This document shows, in pieces, positions 11,979 through 22,189 of a DNA stretch of 64,000 nucleotides (the stretch's first letter is position 1; every line of letters begins with the position of its first letter). Position numbers and translations under genes: made by a program. The DNA comes from Climacium dendroides (taxonomy: Eukaryota > Streptophyta > Bryopsida > Hypnales > Climaciaceae). The stretch spans positions 34,596,001-34,660,000 of the forward strand of contig OX467082.1 of NCBI GenBank assembly GCA_950106755.1, given 5' to 3'. The notes under the pieces were generated by a model that searched no databases, was not told the DNA's origin, and was given only the letters and a program-made list of their open reading frames with translations.

Positions 11979-13369
11979 AAAAGTATAGCGATTAGTCGGA
12001 CCAGTATTCCTCCAATTAGCCCTTAATTCATACCAAAGGCCTACTTAGAGTAAACCGCTCCGGAATCGTTCCCACGAGAACTTGTGGATTACAGATTTAT
12101 AGGCTATCCCAATCTAAGCAGTCACTTTCTTCTCCGTCAGACTACTCCGGACTATAGGTCCGGTCCAGACACAAGTGCCAGATGGGTTCCGGAAGAATCT
12201 AGAAACCGTTTCAGTGCCCCTTCCGGGATCCCTGGGTTTGGATGACAAGTAGCCAGATCCACCGTCCGGATGCTTACCGTGTCCGGAAACACGCTCTCTT
12301 TCACTCTCTCTCTCTCTTTCTCTAATACTAACACTAACCTAACTCTTCAGGGACCGGAAGTGTCCTCCTGTTCCGTCGCCTCACAAATCCGGAAGACCTT
12401 CCGGATTAGGTCACATAGGGACGGTCAAAAACTACAACAACATTCTAACTTTTAACCGAGCACTGAGCCTCCTGTCGACCGGGTGGTTTTTCCTGTACTC
12501 TCTTGGGCTTGCGCTAGGGCTTTGACTCTGTTCTACGGGGAATTCCGGCAATCCGGAATTCGGGCACGTCTTGCAACACTTCCGTACATGAAAGTGGCTA
12601 GCAGCCTCTTAGATACCCCTTTCACCTAAGGTTGTATCCTATACGCAGGCTATACCGGCATCCGAGTAGTACTACACTAATACTACTGCCGGAACCATCC
12701 GGTTGATCTCCCCCTCAAGTTAGTACATCCGGATACTCTCACAAAATCGACTCTTGCTACACAAGGTAAGTTCTCAGTTCCGGAAACGCAAGAACAGACC
12801 CACACCTCCCACAAACATAGACCGTGTACAAGAAAGATAAGAGAATGTATACTCCAAACCCTTAGAATTAAGCTCAGAAAAAGGTACAATGCTAAAAGGC
12901 TGACTATGAGATGACTGTGATGACCAGAAAGGCCATCAAAACTCCTACTTGTACTAAGACTAACATCATCCTAAAAATCCTACAAAACATTCCTACTGGC
13001 CCGTTAGATTTCCGGAAAATCCTAGATCCTATAAATCCGGCTTTGACGGCCGGACTCCGATATTGCCGCTATACTACACTACTGCACTTTATTCCTTGGA
13101 ATCCGAATCCTTGGGAGGAACATAGTCCTTCAGAAGATCCAGTTTTACCTCCTTTCAGCTACTCTCCGGAGAAAATAGATTCGGACCCCTTTGGCCCCAT
13201 CTTTGGACTTCCACGATACTGGTGTCTTTGTCTACACTCTGGGTCCCGACTACCTGAACGTCCGGACTCCCCCGAGAATCCTTCTGGGTCTTCTTATGAC
13301 GCGGAGAAGACTGTACCGTCCGACTGGTATGAACTTCCGGAGAAGCACCCGTCAGGTCGATGGTCAGAG

Positions 13370-14152
13370 TCATCGGAAGCAGGTCTTCGCTTCCCTAAGG
13401 TACCACGCTCCCCAGTCCACTCCTTCGGGTCTTTCGGCTGGTGGTGAAAGTTCCGGATTCACCGGTACCACTGGTGATACTTTCGTAACCATAGGTTCCG
13501 GATTGCTGCTTTCCGGAACCACCAAAGTTTGCGCGGACGGGGGAGACTGAGGTACCGGATCTGACTCGGTGGGAGTCAAAAACTCCATCATCTCCCTCAT
13601 CTCGGTCCGGGATGCATCCATCTGTTTCGCCTGCTCTAACAAGCATTTGATGATAGGGACCCGGCTTAAGCTGGCGGCTGCATCGAGGTTGGCTTCAAAC
13701 AGCCAGGCCTTGTTGATATAATCCGCCGGTACGTCCAAAGAGCTCCGGAGCCAAACTACTCCTTGACACAGGGTCGCTATCTGTCGGCAATGGTCCTCTT
13801 CTATGAGCCGGGCCGTTTCCTGGGCTGTGCGGAGAGTGCTCTCCAAATCCACACATCTGGATTCTGAATCCCGGACTTGGTCCCACAACGTCCGGTTCTC
13901 AACGCGCAACGTTCCCAACTCCGTCACCAACTTCTTCCGTTCTTCAATGAGGAGGCCGTTTTGTTGCTCCGTCGTTATCAAAGCATCCGTCCTCCGGAAG
14001 ATGGCATTCCAGTCGGTTAATGCCATCTTCCGGCACACCCGGTTGAGAGCTCCATCGTAGTTCTCGTAGATCTGGGTGAGGTCATCCGCTCGCCACACCA
14101 AGTGCTGAGCCATCTTCTGGATGTCTTCCAAAGGCGTCCCTCCCAGTCGCAT
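13370..14152 (-). CDS. Coiled-coil C-terminal part of the gag-like protein (copy 2)
   Basis: This 260-aa frame starts at ATG 14152, only 61 bases below the stop of the 328-aa frame upstream and on the same strand. Residues about 60-150 form a likely coiled coil (TALITTEQQNGLLIEE and following heptads rich in Leu, Glu, Arg and Gln). The tail after about residue 185 is Pro/Ser/Val-rich. Copy 1 has the same order of blocks, so the two frames may once have been one protein, now separated by a stop at 14213-14215. Further related but frameshifted coding sequence continues down to about 13155. No enzyme motif is visible. Confidence 0.55.
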   Translation of the reverse strand: MRLGGTPLEDIQKMAQHLVWRADDLTQIYENYDGALNRVCRKMALTDWNAIFRRTDALITTEQQNGLLIEERKKLVTELGTLRVENRTLWDQVRDSESRCVDLESTLRTAQETARLIEEDHCRQIATLCQGVVWLRSSLDVPADYINKAWLFEANLDAAASLSRVPIIKCLLEQAKQMDASRTEMREMMEFLTPTESDPVPQSPPSAQTLVVPESSNPEPMVTKVSPVVPVNPELSPPAERPEGVDWGAWYLREAKTCFR

Positions 14153-14212
14153 GGTGGTCCGATCTCCCTCTTCTATCTCTATCCTCCTAGTTCTGGAGGG
14201 TCCGGCCTCGGC

Positions 14213-15199
14213 CTAAGTGGCCACAGTGTGCGGTCGTACCGGCCCCACCAGTTGCATGAAAGGTCGGACGTCTTCCGGAGTTGGTCCGATCTCCATCTTC
14301 TGCTCCGGAACTTCTTCTTGTGGCTCCGGTGCGGGAGGCTCCTCTGACGGATTCCCCGGCGGCGTCCTATTCCGCCTTTCCCTCTTCTTTAGAGGAGATG
14401 ACGGCTGCTCGTCCTCCGTCTCCTCATCGTCCGGTCCGTCTCGAGGCGAAGGCTCTTCTCCCCCGTACTGCTGGAGTTGGACTAAGTCTTGATACGCACT
14501 CTCCTCGTTGGCCTTGAGTAGAGAGTGATGAGCGTATAGATGAGACAGGTATGCCGGAAGAGGACTTTGACTCTTCTTTCCGGACTGGAGGGAACGTACC
14601 AAGTCCTCGACTAGCTCATGGATGTCGGCCGCCCAATCCATCATCATTTTTCCCTGGAGGCTCCCCAAGATGGCGGAGGCCTTCTTTGCTACTACTCGCC
14701 GTGGCTTGGTAGGATGGAGGATAGGGTTAAGAAATGCTATCACATCCTGGTACTCCGGATTCACCAGGTCGGAAACCTGGTGACCTTCCTTCAGGTTGGC
14801 GGGCGCCCGGAATTCGCCCTCCATCACCTCTTGGTTTTTCTCCATAACCTTGTCCGGCGCCTTCCAGAACTTGTAAACGGCCTTCCAGGTGTTCACCGTC
14901 CACAGGTCTGGCTTCGCTCGAATGGTGGTATCCAAGATGCCACTTTCCGGTCGAAGGATGTCAGACACCAGACTCTCCTCACGGATCCCCCACGGCACCT
15001 CCAGGAGTTCGTTACACCCCATGTTGGTGAGATTCTCTCGCAGGCGCCCCAACCGATCTTCTTCCGTCGGAATCTCTGGAACTACCTTCATCACCGGAAT
15101 AGTCCTTGGCCGGGGCACTAGTAGCGGCATCTCGTCCTCCGAGTCCTCAGACAGATCCTTCAACTTCCGCCGGCTTGCCCTAGAAGTCATCGTGCTCAC
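14213..15199 (-). CDS. Gag-like protein of the non-autonomous element (copy 2)
   Basis: An intact 328-aa frame starts at ATG 15199 (a second Met follows at codon 4). It opens with a basic/acidic stretch (SRASRRKLKDLSEDSED). A globular region over about residues 40-230 has the blocks LTNMGCNELL, WGIREESLVSDIL, APDKVMEKN and PAYLSHLYAHHSLL. An acidic, Pro-rich hinge follows. The middle region is shared with copy 1 and with the older copy near 23.3 kb. There is no CCHC knuckle, protease or polymerase. I recognise it only as a retroelement-associated, gag-position protein; capsid function is inferred. Confidence 0.65.
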   Translation of the reverse strand: MSTMTSRASRRKLKDLSEDSEDEMPLLVPRPRTIPVMKVVPEIPTEEDRLGRLRENLTNMGCNELLEVPWGIREESLVSDILRPESGILDTTIRAKPDLWTVNTWKAVYKFWKAPDKVMEKNQEVMEGEFRAPANLKEGHQVSDLVNPEYQDVIAFLNPILHPTKPRRVVAKKASAILGSLQGKMMMDWAADIHELVEDLVRSLQSGKKSQSPLPAYLSHLYAHHSLLKANEESAYQDLVQLQQYGGEEPSPRDGPDDEETEDEQPSSPLKKRERRNRTPPGNPSEEPPAPEPQEEVPEQKMEIGPTPEDVRPFMQLVGPVRPHTVAT

Positions 15200-15686
15200 A
15201 AGTAGCCCTTACACAATCTCTCCCTAACTCTCTGCTCACACACTTTTACTCCGGTAACCCCTGCACGATCGCAACTCACACAGTCCCTCAATTTACCAGA
15301 AATCTAACAAAGCTAGGAAGACGGAATACACCGGTGGAAGAACAAACAAAGAGATACGCGTGCCCACTGCTGGCTATAGTCCCCCTCTTATACTGACCCG
15401 ATGTATAGGACAGGTTTTGGCGGCAAAACCCTATCCCTAGTATGGATCCGGTTTCTGGTTTTTAGGGCCGGCGCCGTCATCCAATTTCCGGAACTTTCTA
15501 GGGTTCCGGAATTAGGTTTTTAGCCCTAATGAAATAATTCCAGATCCGGAAATCCGGTTTTCCAAAATTGCCCTAACTTCCTAGGAGAACTCAAAAACTT
15601 TCCTTTTGAAGGAGACAATTTTTGAATTTTTCCGTCATATGCTAGTATTATGGGTCTAGCATGTGGGATCATATTCCTACAAAAAG

Positions 15687-16347
15687 TAGTCTTCAACTAA
15701 TCTCGTAGTCGGATGAAGACTTGATTATATCCTGAGAATCCATTCAAAAAACTGTAACACTCATTTCCAGAAATGTGGTCCAAGACGATATCCATAAATG
15801 GAAAAGGGAAGTAATCCTTCTTGGTTGTTGCATTTAGCTTCCAGAAATCCTAACAGATTTGGATCCATATTTTACCCTCTAGTCTTGCTTTTTTCAGAAC
15901 TACAACAATGGGTGAAATCCATTCCGAATTGTGCATTGGATAGATAAATCCAGCTTCCAATAAAGCGTCGATTTCCTCTTTTACCATTAGAGATTATCTT
16001 GGGTTGAATCGGTACTGTTGCTGTCGGATCGGAGTGACTCCCTCCATCAAATCAATCCGATATTCTCCTAACTCAACTGGAATTCTGCTTAGATCTGATG
16101 GTACCCAAGCAAAGACGTCCAGGTATTCTCCTAACAATTCTTAGTACTTCCTTCTTTCCGGCGGGGTCATAGAGACACCCATAAAGAAAGATTTTTCGGA
16201 AGTAATCTCTACCTTCTCGTACTCTGAATGTCTTATAATATTCTTGATCCTCTCAGGTTCCATTTCTTCTACCTCCTTCTGGATCTCGTTCCAACCTATC
16301 TTTAGATCTTGGTTGTTCAAGCTGTTAGTCGGAAGGTGTCCTTCCAT
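15687..16347 (-). pseudogene. Ty3/gypsy reverse transcriptase, N-terminal half
   Basis: Minus-strand reading from 16140 shows the linker LLGEYLDVFAWVPSDL, then IRQQQYRFNPR, then the RT start LLEAGFIYPMHNSEWISP, a CxDFxKLN-like segment (with a stop where the Val or Arg would be) and NGFSGYNQV. The order and spacing are those of plant Ty3/gypsy polyproteins. The frame at 16141-16347 just upstream belongs to the connector between protease and RT. Stops occur within it. The downstream half of the RT is at 10860-11978. Confidence 0.85.
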
Positions 16348-16764
16348 GATCTATCACTTGATCCAATCAAAAGAAAGTAGTATGTCTACTTCTCCCATAG
16401 ATCGATCTTCTGGTGGATTAGTGGACGTATTGACTGAGGGTTCTTCCGTCGAGACTTCTAAAGTAGGTTCTGGAAATTCGAAGTCCGTCTCTAATACGGA
16501 TGTGAAGTAGCTTGGAATGGAATCAGAGTCTTCTGGATCAGACCAATCTGTGGTATATCTGTTCGACTCATTAATCTCCCCCTGGTGGTTTACGTGTTTC
16601 CAAGAAATTCGAATAGATAGTTTCCCTACTACAAATTCCTTGGCTCTCCAATCCACTAGAACTCTAGCCGTATACAGCCAAGGTCTCTTTAGAAGCATAG
16701 GGAAGGGTCTTCCCTTACTTACTCAGATGACTACATAATTTAGAAGATAGGTCTCTTTAGTGAT

Positions 16765-17235
16765 TCAAATAGGAATTTTTGATAATCTTTCCACTGAATA
16801 TACTTGGGATTGATCCACCATTCGTAAGATTTGGTTGGTGGCTTGAAAGGAAGTGTAACCAAGATCGAATGCCGTATCTTCTAATATGAGGTTGACTCCG
16901 GAACCACCATCCACCAAAATTCTTGGTACGATGCATCCTCCTACCTCGACTTCCAATTCAAGTGCTCCGTAATCCTCTAATTGAGAGAAGTTTACAGCAA
17001 CCAAAGGAAGCTTCAACCTTCTCTTTTTTTTCTTTGTCCAAGCATTCCGGATCATCTTCTGATAATTCATATTATCATGCAGAAGTTGCCCAATGGTAAC
17101 ATTGACCTGTTGATCCTTTATGTCTTGTACAATATTGTATGCATCAATCCTAGGTGTTGGATTGATTAATATTGAAACGTTGTCAAAAGTGACTTTCCTC
17201 TGGATAGGCTCCGGAATTGACACGAAATTGTCCAA
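16765..17235 (-). pseudogene. Ty3/gypsy aspartic protease
   Basis: The 156-aa open frame contains the retropepsin active-site motif as ILVDGGSGVNLI, preceded by ALELEVEVGG and followed by a TDVEDTAFDLG-like stretch and a Gln-rich flap region. This protease would release Gag and Pol products. Frames at 16354-16698 and 17472-17744 belong to the same polyprotein but are out of register, so the element is dead. The catalytic Asp is kept. Confidence 0.75.
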
Positions 17236-17931
17236 ATTTCTTCTGACTTCTTGACTAACATCAATGTGAATCGGATGACGTTTGACCCCTTTTTCTAAGT
17301 TTACTACAGGTTGGATAGGTTCTGCTTTGGTTGAGTGATCAGAATCACTTAGATCCGATTTTGGATTTCTAATAACAACCCTGAATTTTTCTCTATCTTC
17401 TCAATTTTTGGTGGATATCCAAATTGCTACTCGATGTACAGATTCCACACATTTATCTAGAAGTTCCACCTTTAGTTGTCATTTCTCCAAGTTCTTAATT
17501 CCAGTAGTAGAGCCGTAATTAAGTCCGGTTTGATCCTAGGGTGGGACTCCGACTTGTTTGTAAATAGTGCAAACTTGCTGTGGTTTTGGACACTCACTAA
17601 TTCCGTGCCCATACTCCTGATAGTTTTGACAAAGTAGTACCAATGGTGCCCTTTGTCCATGTCTCCTATGAGGACAAAGATTGGCTTAATGCTGCGGACT
17701 CCCACACACAAAATAGTATCTCGATGGAAATCTAGAAGGTGCATAGTTACCTTGGTTCGGGGTAGCTCTGATGAGTTGCTGGATCATGCTTGTCCGGAGC
17801 AACTATTGAGGTGCTTTCCCTCGTCCATATCCAGTTTGAATCTGAAATACCGGATTGACCTAACCTTCATAATCCTCCTTGTCCGAAAATGTGTAATGCA
17901 CTCCTTCTTCACCCATGAAGTGGATCTACTT

Positions 17932-19182
17932 CTACGATCCTTGATCACATTCACTTGCAAAATGTCCTAGTCTTCCACATCTTGGGCACCAAACATTTGC
18001 TCTAGTGGTTGAGACAACCCGTCTTGGCTTCCAGTTGTTCGCCAAATTGACCTTAATTGCCTCTAAAGATTCTTGGATGCTTTTCAGGAACTTCTTGGAA
18101 TCATCCTCCTCTACCTTGACTTTGACTACTCTCCTGTCAACTTTTTCATTCCTACCTCGCAACATCCATCTACTACTAGAAGTTTCTGGTTTCCCATCAG
18201 AACTTTTTGTTGTAGTAGTGGAGGTATCAGTTTCGGTTCCGGAACTTGGAGTTTCGGAATCCAAAAACTTCCGTCTTTGTCTCTCCTTCTTCTCATACTT
18301 CTTATTCTGTCTCTTCTCCATCTTGTCTGTTCTCTTAATGGATTTTCTAAGAGACTACGCCAAGTTTTTGTAATTCTGCGCCGTCTCCATAGTATCTCGT
18401 AATGTGACAAGTTGAGTTTGACAAATCTAGAATCTCATCTCCTCCAGAAATCCTGCTACATACCATTCCACTTGTATATTCGGAGCTATCTCCGTGGTTA
18501 GTTTCTGGATCAAGGATTTCATCCTCTGGCTATACTTCCGCACTGACTCATTAGTACGCATACTGATTTTGCTGAGCCTCCTGAGGGCTCTAGTTTCTCC
18601 ACCAACTTCTCGGAATGTCCTGAGAAATTGATTTGTAAATAGGTTCCAGTTATTCTGGATACCGTCTAGAACGTCTTGATATCATTTCAGGGCTTCTCCT
18701 TTCAATAGCCCCTAAAAAATCCGTTGCCTAGAGGTTGGTTCCTCTTGATTTGCTATTGTTGTGGCTCAAATTCTTCTAACTAGTCATCTACATCTTTACT
18801 ACCGTCCCCTCTAAATCTACTATATCTGAGACATGTGGTAGTTACTATCGTGTTTGCTTCATCAGAGGATTGTTCCTCTGATGAAAATAGCAAAGGTGGT
18901 TCCCTCTCAGGTTCCACTCTAACTTCTTCTGGATGTACTCCTAAATTTGGATTTGTAAACTGTTCTCAACCAGTATCTGTCTTCCTCTGATCTTGATATG
19001 GAAACGGATCTTGAAATTCTCCTTAGGCTAGCGATTCTGTATACTACAGTCCTTCTCTGTATCTCTTCTAAACATGCGGAATGACGTCCTACCGGAATTC
19101 CTCCTCTTTGAAGTCTACTCATGAGGTAAGGTCTCGATATTCTTTCAAGATCTATTTCATTGACACTAGGGTGGGAATCCAC
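17932..19182 (-). pseudogene. Ty3/gypsy gag with CCHC zinc knuckle
   Basis: The nucleocapsid end is clear at 17950-18000: CPRCGRLGHFASEC fits C-x2-C-x4-H-x4-C. Upstream (18420-18800, several frames) is the retrotransposon gag core, with a FTNQFLRTFREVGGETR-like segment, RRLSKISM and SVRKYSQRMKSLIQKL. The probable start is the Met at 19182, about 125 bases below the LTR end. A basic and acidic linker (18126-18410) precedes the knuckle. The gene is fragmented by at least four frame changes. Confidence 0.75.
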
Positions 19183-19284
19183 ACTTGCAGCATTCTCTCC
19201 CTAATCTCGTTCTAAGAGTTAAGAAATTCTAGGTTAGACTTCGCTCCTCACTTTTGATTACCTTCTCGATCTCTTCTTGAACAA

Positions 19285-19307
19285 GTTTTTAGAATTTCCA
19301 ACAACGG
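19285..19307 (-). other. Probable primer binding site of the gypsy element
   Basis: Immediately after the LTR end CGACA, the minus strand reads CCGTTGTTGGAAATTC. It resembles the CGCCGTTGCCGGGGA-type primer sites of many plant Ty3/gypsy elements and lies at the right place between LTR and gag. The match is partial. Confidence 0.45.
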
Positions 19308-22163
19308 TGTCGTGTTGAGAGCGATTTGCTTTGGAAAATCACAGGGATTCTAACTGCAACTAAATATGGCTTAGAAATGAAAGATTTCGTAAGACAACAA
19401 AATTTATTGTCGTTTGTAAATCTTTGAATTTGGTCTTCAAATCTTGTACATGGTCGTCGAATCTTCTAGTTTTCAATCTTCAAACTCTTCCCCTTTGGCT
19501 TATCCTATGGTGGCTCTATAAGGGTAAGGGTAAGGATAAGGATAAGGTGATAAGAACCCACGGCTTGGGACGGATAAAATGAAACGGCCAAAACACAAGT
19601 TCATCGTCCAAAATATTGGCTCGTAAACTTCAAATCCACGGTGACCAGGAAGCGCCTTTCATCAATGGGAACAACAAATAAGATTGATTATGTGGATGAT
19701 CAATCCTACTTCGTCGCCACAAACACAAAACGGGGCTAATACTGGATACCCATAAAGCCTGCAATTGGTTTACGATGCTGAAAAGAAAACAATAAGCCTC
19801 CAAAATCGACTAAGATTAACAATAGAAAGACAACGAGCCTCCAAATCCAACTAAAAATAACAAGCCACAAGCCACAACACACGAATCTTCAATCTTCATG
19901 TCTTCAAACTTCAACTTCAACTTCAAATCTTCACTTTAAAACTCCACCCTAACTCCAAATCTAAAGCTGAACTTTGAATGAACACCATCGCTGCTTCACA
20001 ACTCAAAATGAAATGAATAATAGCTCTTTAAAAATTTAATACAATTTTCTACACTTCCTCCAAATTTCAACTCATTTTAACAAATTTCAACTCATTTCAA
20101 CACTCTAACCAATATCTATGGCCGTCCAAAGTTTCAGCCTCTAAAAGTGAGGGCAACAGACCCTTCTTCACTCTTACACTTACAACTCATTCATAAATGC
20201 TCCAATTACATTGAATGATAGCTTTTTAGAAATCTAAAAAAAAATTCCACATCCTTTTCAAAAGCCAAATCAAAATAACACTCTATTCATCTTTCATGGC
20301 CACTCAAAGTTTCGGCCTTTAAAATCAAAGGCAGTAGACTATCCTTCATTTCCACTCACAACTCATTAATAAATGCTTCAAATTGAATGCATGACAACTT
20401 CACAAAAAGCTAAAAACAATTCCTACACTCTCTCAAAGTTTCATTGGAAACAAAAGACCTGTCCGTCTTCTATGGTTGGTCGAAGTCTTAGCCCCTCTTC
20501 ATAGAAGGCAACAGACCTTCCTTCACTTCCACACTCACAACTCATTCATAAATTCTCCAAATTGAATGCATAATAGCTTCACAGAAAGTTAACAAAATCT
20601 CCTACACTCTTTGAAAGTTTCATTGCAAACAAAAACTTGTCTGTCTTCTATGATTGGTCGAAGTCTCAGCCCCTCTTCATAGGAGGCAGCAGACCTTCCT
20701 CCACTCAAATAAGTACAACTTTTGAATGCTAAGTCCAAATCAAGCAAGTGATATCAATTTAAAAACAAAACATCATGATGTACAACTCCTTCAAGGAGAT
20801 AGTTGTGGGGCCAAATAAGTGCTCAATTATTGTTAGAGGAGTTTTGGGAGTGAATTAGGGCCTGACCCCACTTGTTTTGTGTAGTTGGAGTGAAGATAGG
20901 GTAGAGAGAAAGGTAGGTACTATTCATCTTCTCTCCCGTTGTGAGTTTAAGGAAGGACTCAAATGTTTGGAGGGAAATTATGTTGTGAGTTTGAGAATTT
21001 TGGAATGAAATTTGATAGAGTTGTGTATCATGATGTCTTCTTTCTAAATTGATCTCACTTGTTTGATTTGAAGTTGTGAATCAAAAATTATGCTAGTTTG
21101 TTGCCTTCGAAATTAAGAAGCAGAGACTTTGACTAACCATAAAAGACGGACAAGTTCTTGGTTTGCAATGAAATTTGGAGGAAGTGTAGGAAATTGAGTT
21201 AACTTTTTAGGAAGATATCACTCATTCTATTTGGATCTTGTATGAGTGTAGAAGTGAAGGAGGGTCTGCCGCCTTTTTTTTCTTGATGCCAAAACTTTGA
21301 GTGGCCATGAAAGATGGACAGAGTGTTAGTTTGATTTGAATTTTAGAGAGGATGTAGGAAATTTTGTAAGCTTTCTAAGAAACTATCATTCAATGTGATT
21401 GAAGCATTTATGAATAAGTTGTGAGTGTGGGAGTGAAGGAAGGTCTGTTGCCCTCACTTTTAAAGGTCAAAACTTTGGACGGCCAGAGATATTGGTCAGA
21501 GTATTGGAATGAGTTGAGATTTTAAGGAAGTGAAGGGAATTGTATTGGCTTTCCAGAGAGCTATTACTCATTCCATTTGAAGTTATAAAGCAATGGTGGT
21601 GTTCATTCAAAGTCTTCAGCTCTTGTTCTACTGTCCCGTTTTACCTGTTCAAAAACTTGTTTCTTATTACACACCCTTACCCTTACCCTTATAAAGCCAT
21701 TATAGGATAGGCCAACGGGGAAAAGTTTGAAGATTGAAGACAGAAGATTGAAGACTGGAGACTAAAAGATTCGACTGAAGATTGAAGATGAAGTTCAAAG
21801 ATTCACGAACAATAATAAAATTTGTTGTTCTACAACCTCATTCTGTACTTGGTTGGTGAATTTGCGGATGAAGAGTTCACTCACCTTCATCATCCTCATT
21901 ATTGGACTAGATTTGCAAGTGACAAAGTCACTTACCTTCCTTGTCCTACAACCTTCCTTATCCTACAACCTCATTCTAAACTTAGTTGATGAATTTGCAG
22001 GTGAAGAGTTCACTTACCTTCATCATCCTCGTTAGTGGACTGGATTTGCAAGTGACGAGTTCACTTATCATCCTTGTCTTACGACATCCTTCATTCATAA
22101 GTCATATGTAGTTGCAGCTAGAATCCCCTTAATTTCCCAAGACAAACCGCTCTCAATACGACA
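19308..22163 (-). repeat. Palindromic LTR of the gypsy element
   Basis: This 2856-bp segment starts TGTCGTGTTGAGAGCG and ends CGCTCTCAATACGACA. The arms 19308 to about 20790 and about 21010-22163 are imperfect inverted repeats along most of their length. Examples are the TAAGGG-type block at 19518-19545 against 21667-21690, the CATCATGATG blocks near 20775 and 21025, and GCAGAC against GTCTGC blocks between. The left arm's end joins a primer-site-like sequence and gag, so it acts as the 5' LTR for the minus-strand element. A tandem duplication of about 133 bp (from 21832 and from 21965) occurs only in the right arm. The segment could instead be two LTR ends fused head to head. Confidence 0.65.
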
Positions 22164-22189
22164 TCGGATTGGTCCACAGGTCATACAAG

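Larger units (their letters stand above)
11984..15681 (-). mobile_element. Gag-only retrotransposon derivative, copy 2 (inserted in RT)
   Basis: This is a 3698-bp segment bounded by the 5-bp direct repeat AAAAG (11979-11983 and 15682-15686). Excising it restores the reverse transcriptase reading order. On the minus strand it starts TGTAGGAATATG and ends CTATA; TGTAG and CTATA are imperfect inverted ends like those of LTR elements. It is collinear with copy 1. It carries the best-preserved coding region (13370-15199). The lower third (11984-13150) is non-coding, with a CT microsatellite at 12302-12323. TTCCGG and TCCGGA are unusually frequent throughout. Confidence 0.8.

Noticed and set aside
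12911..13550. Plus-strand frames of 178 and 119 aa
   Set aside because: Antisense to the C-terminal gag-like region of copy 2; no domain.
19518..19550. Telomere-like TAAGGG repeats
   Set aside because: Only a few imperfect units, mirrored in the other LTR arm; not the TTTAGGG plant telomere unit and part of the LTR.
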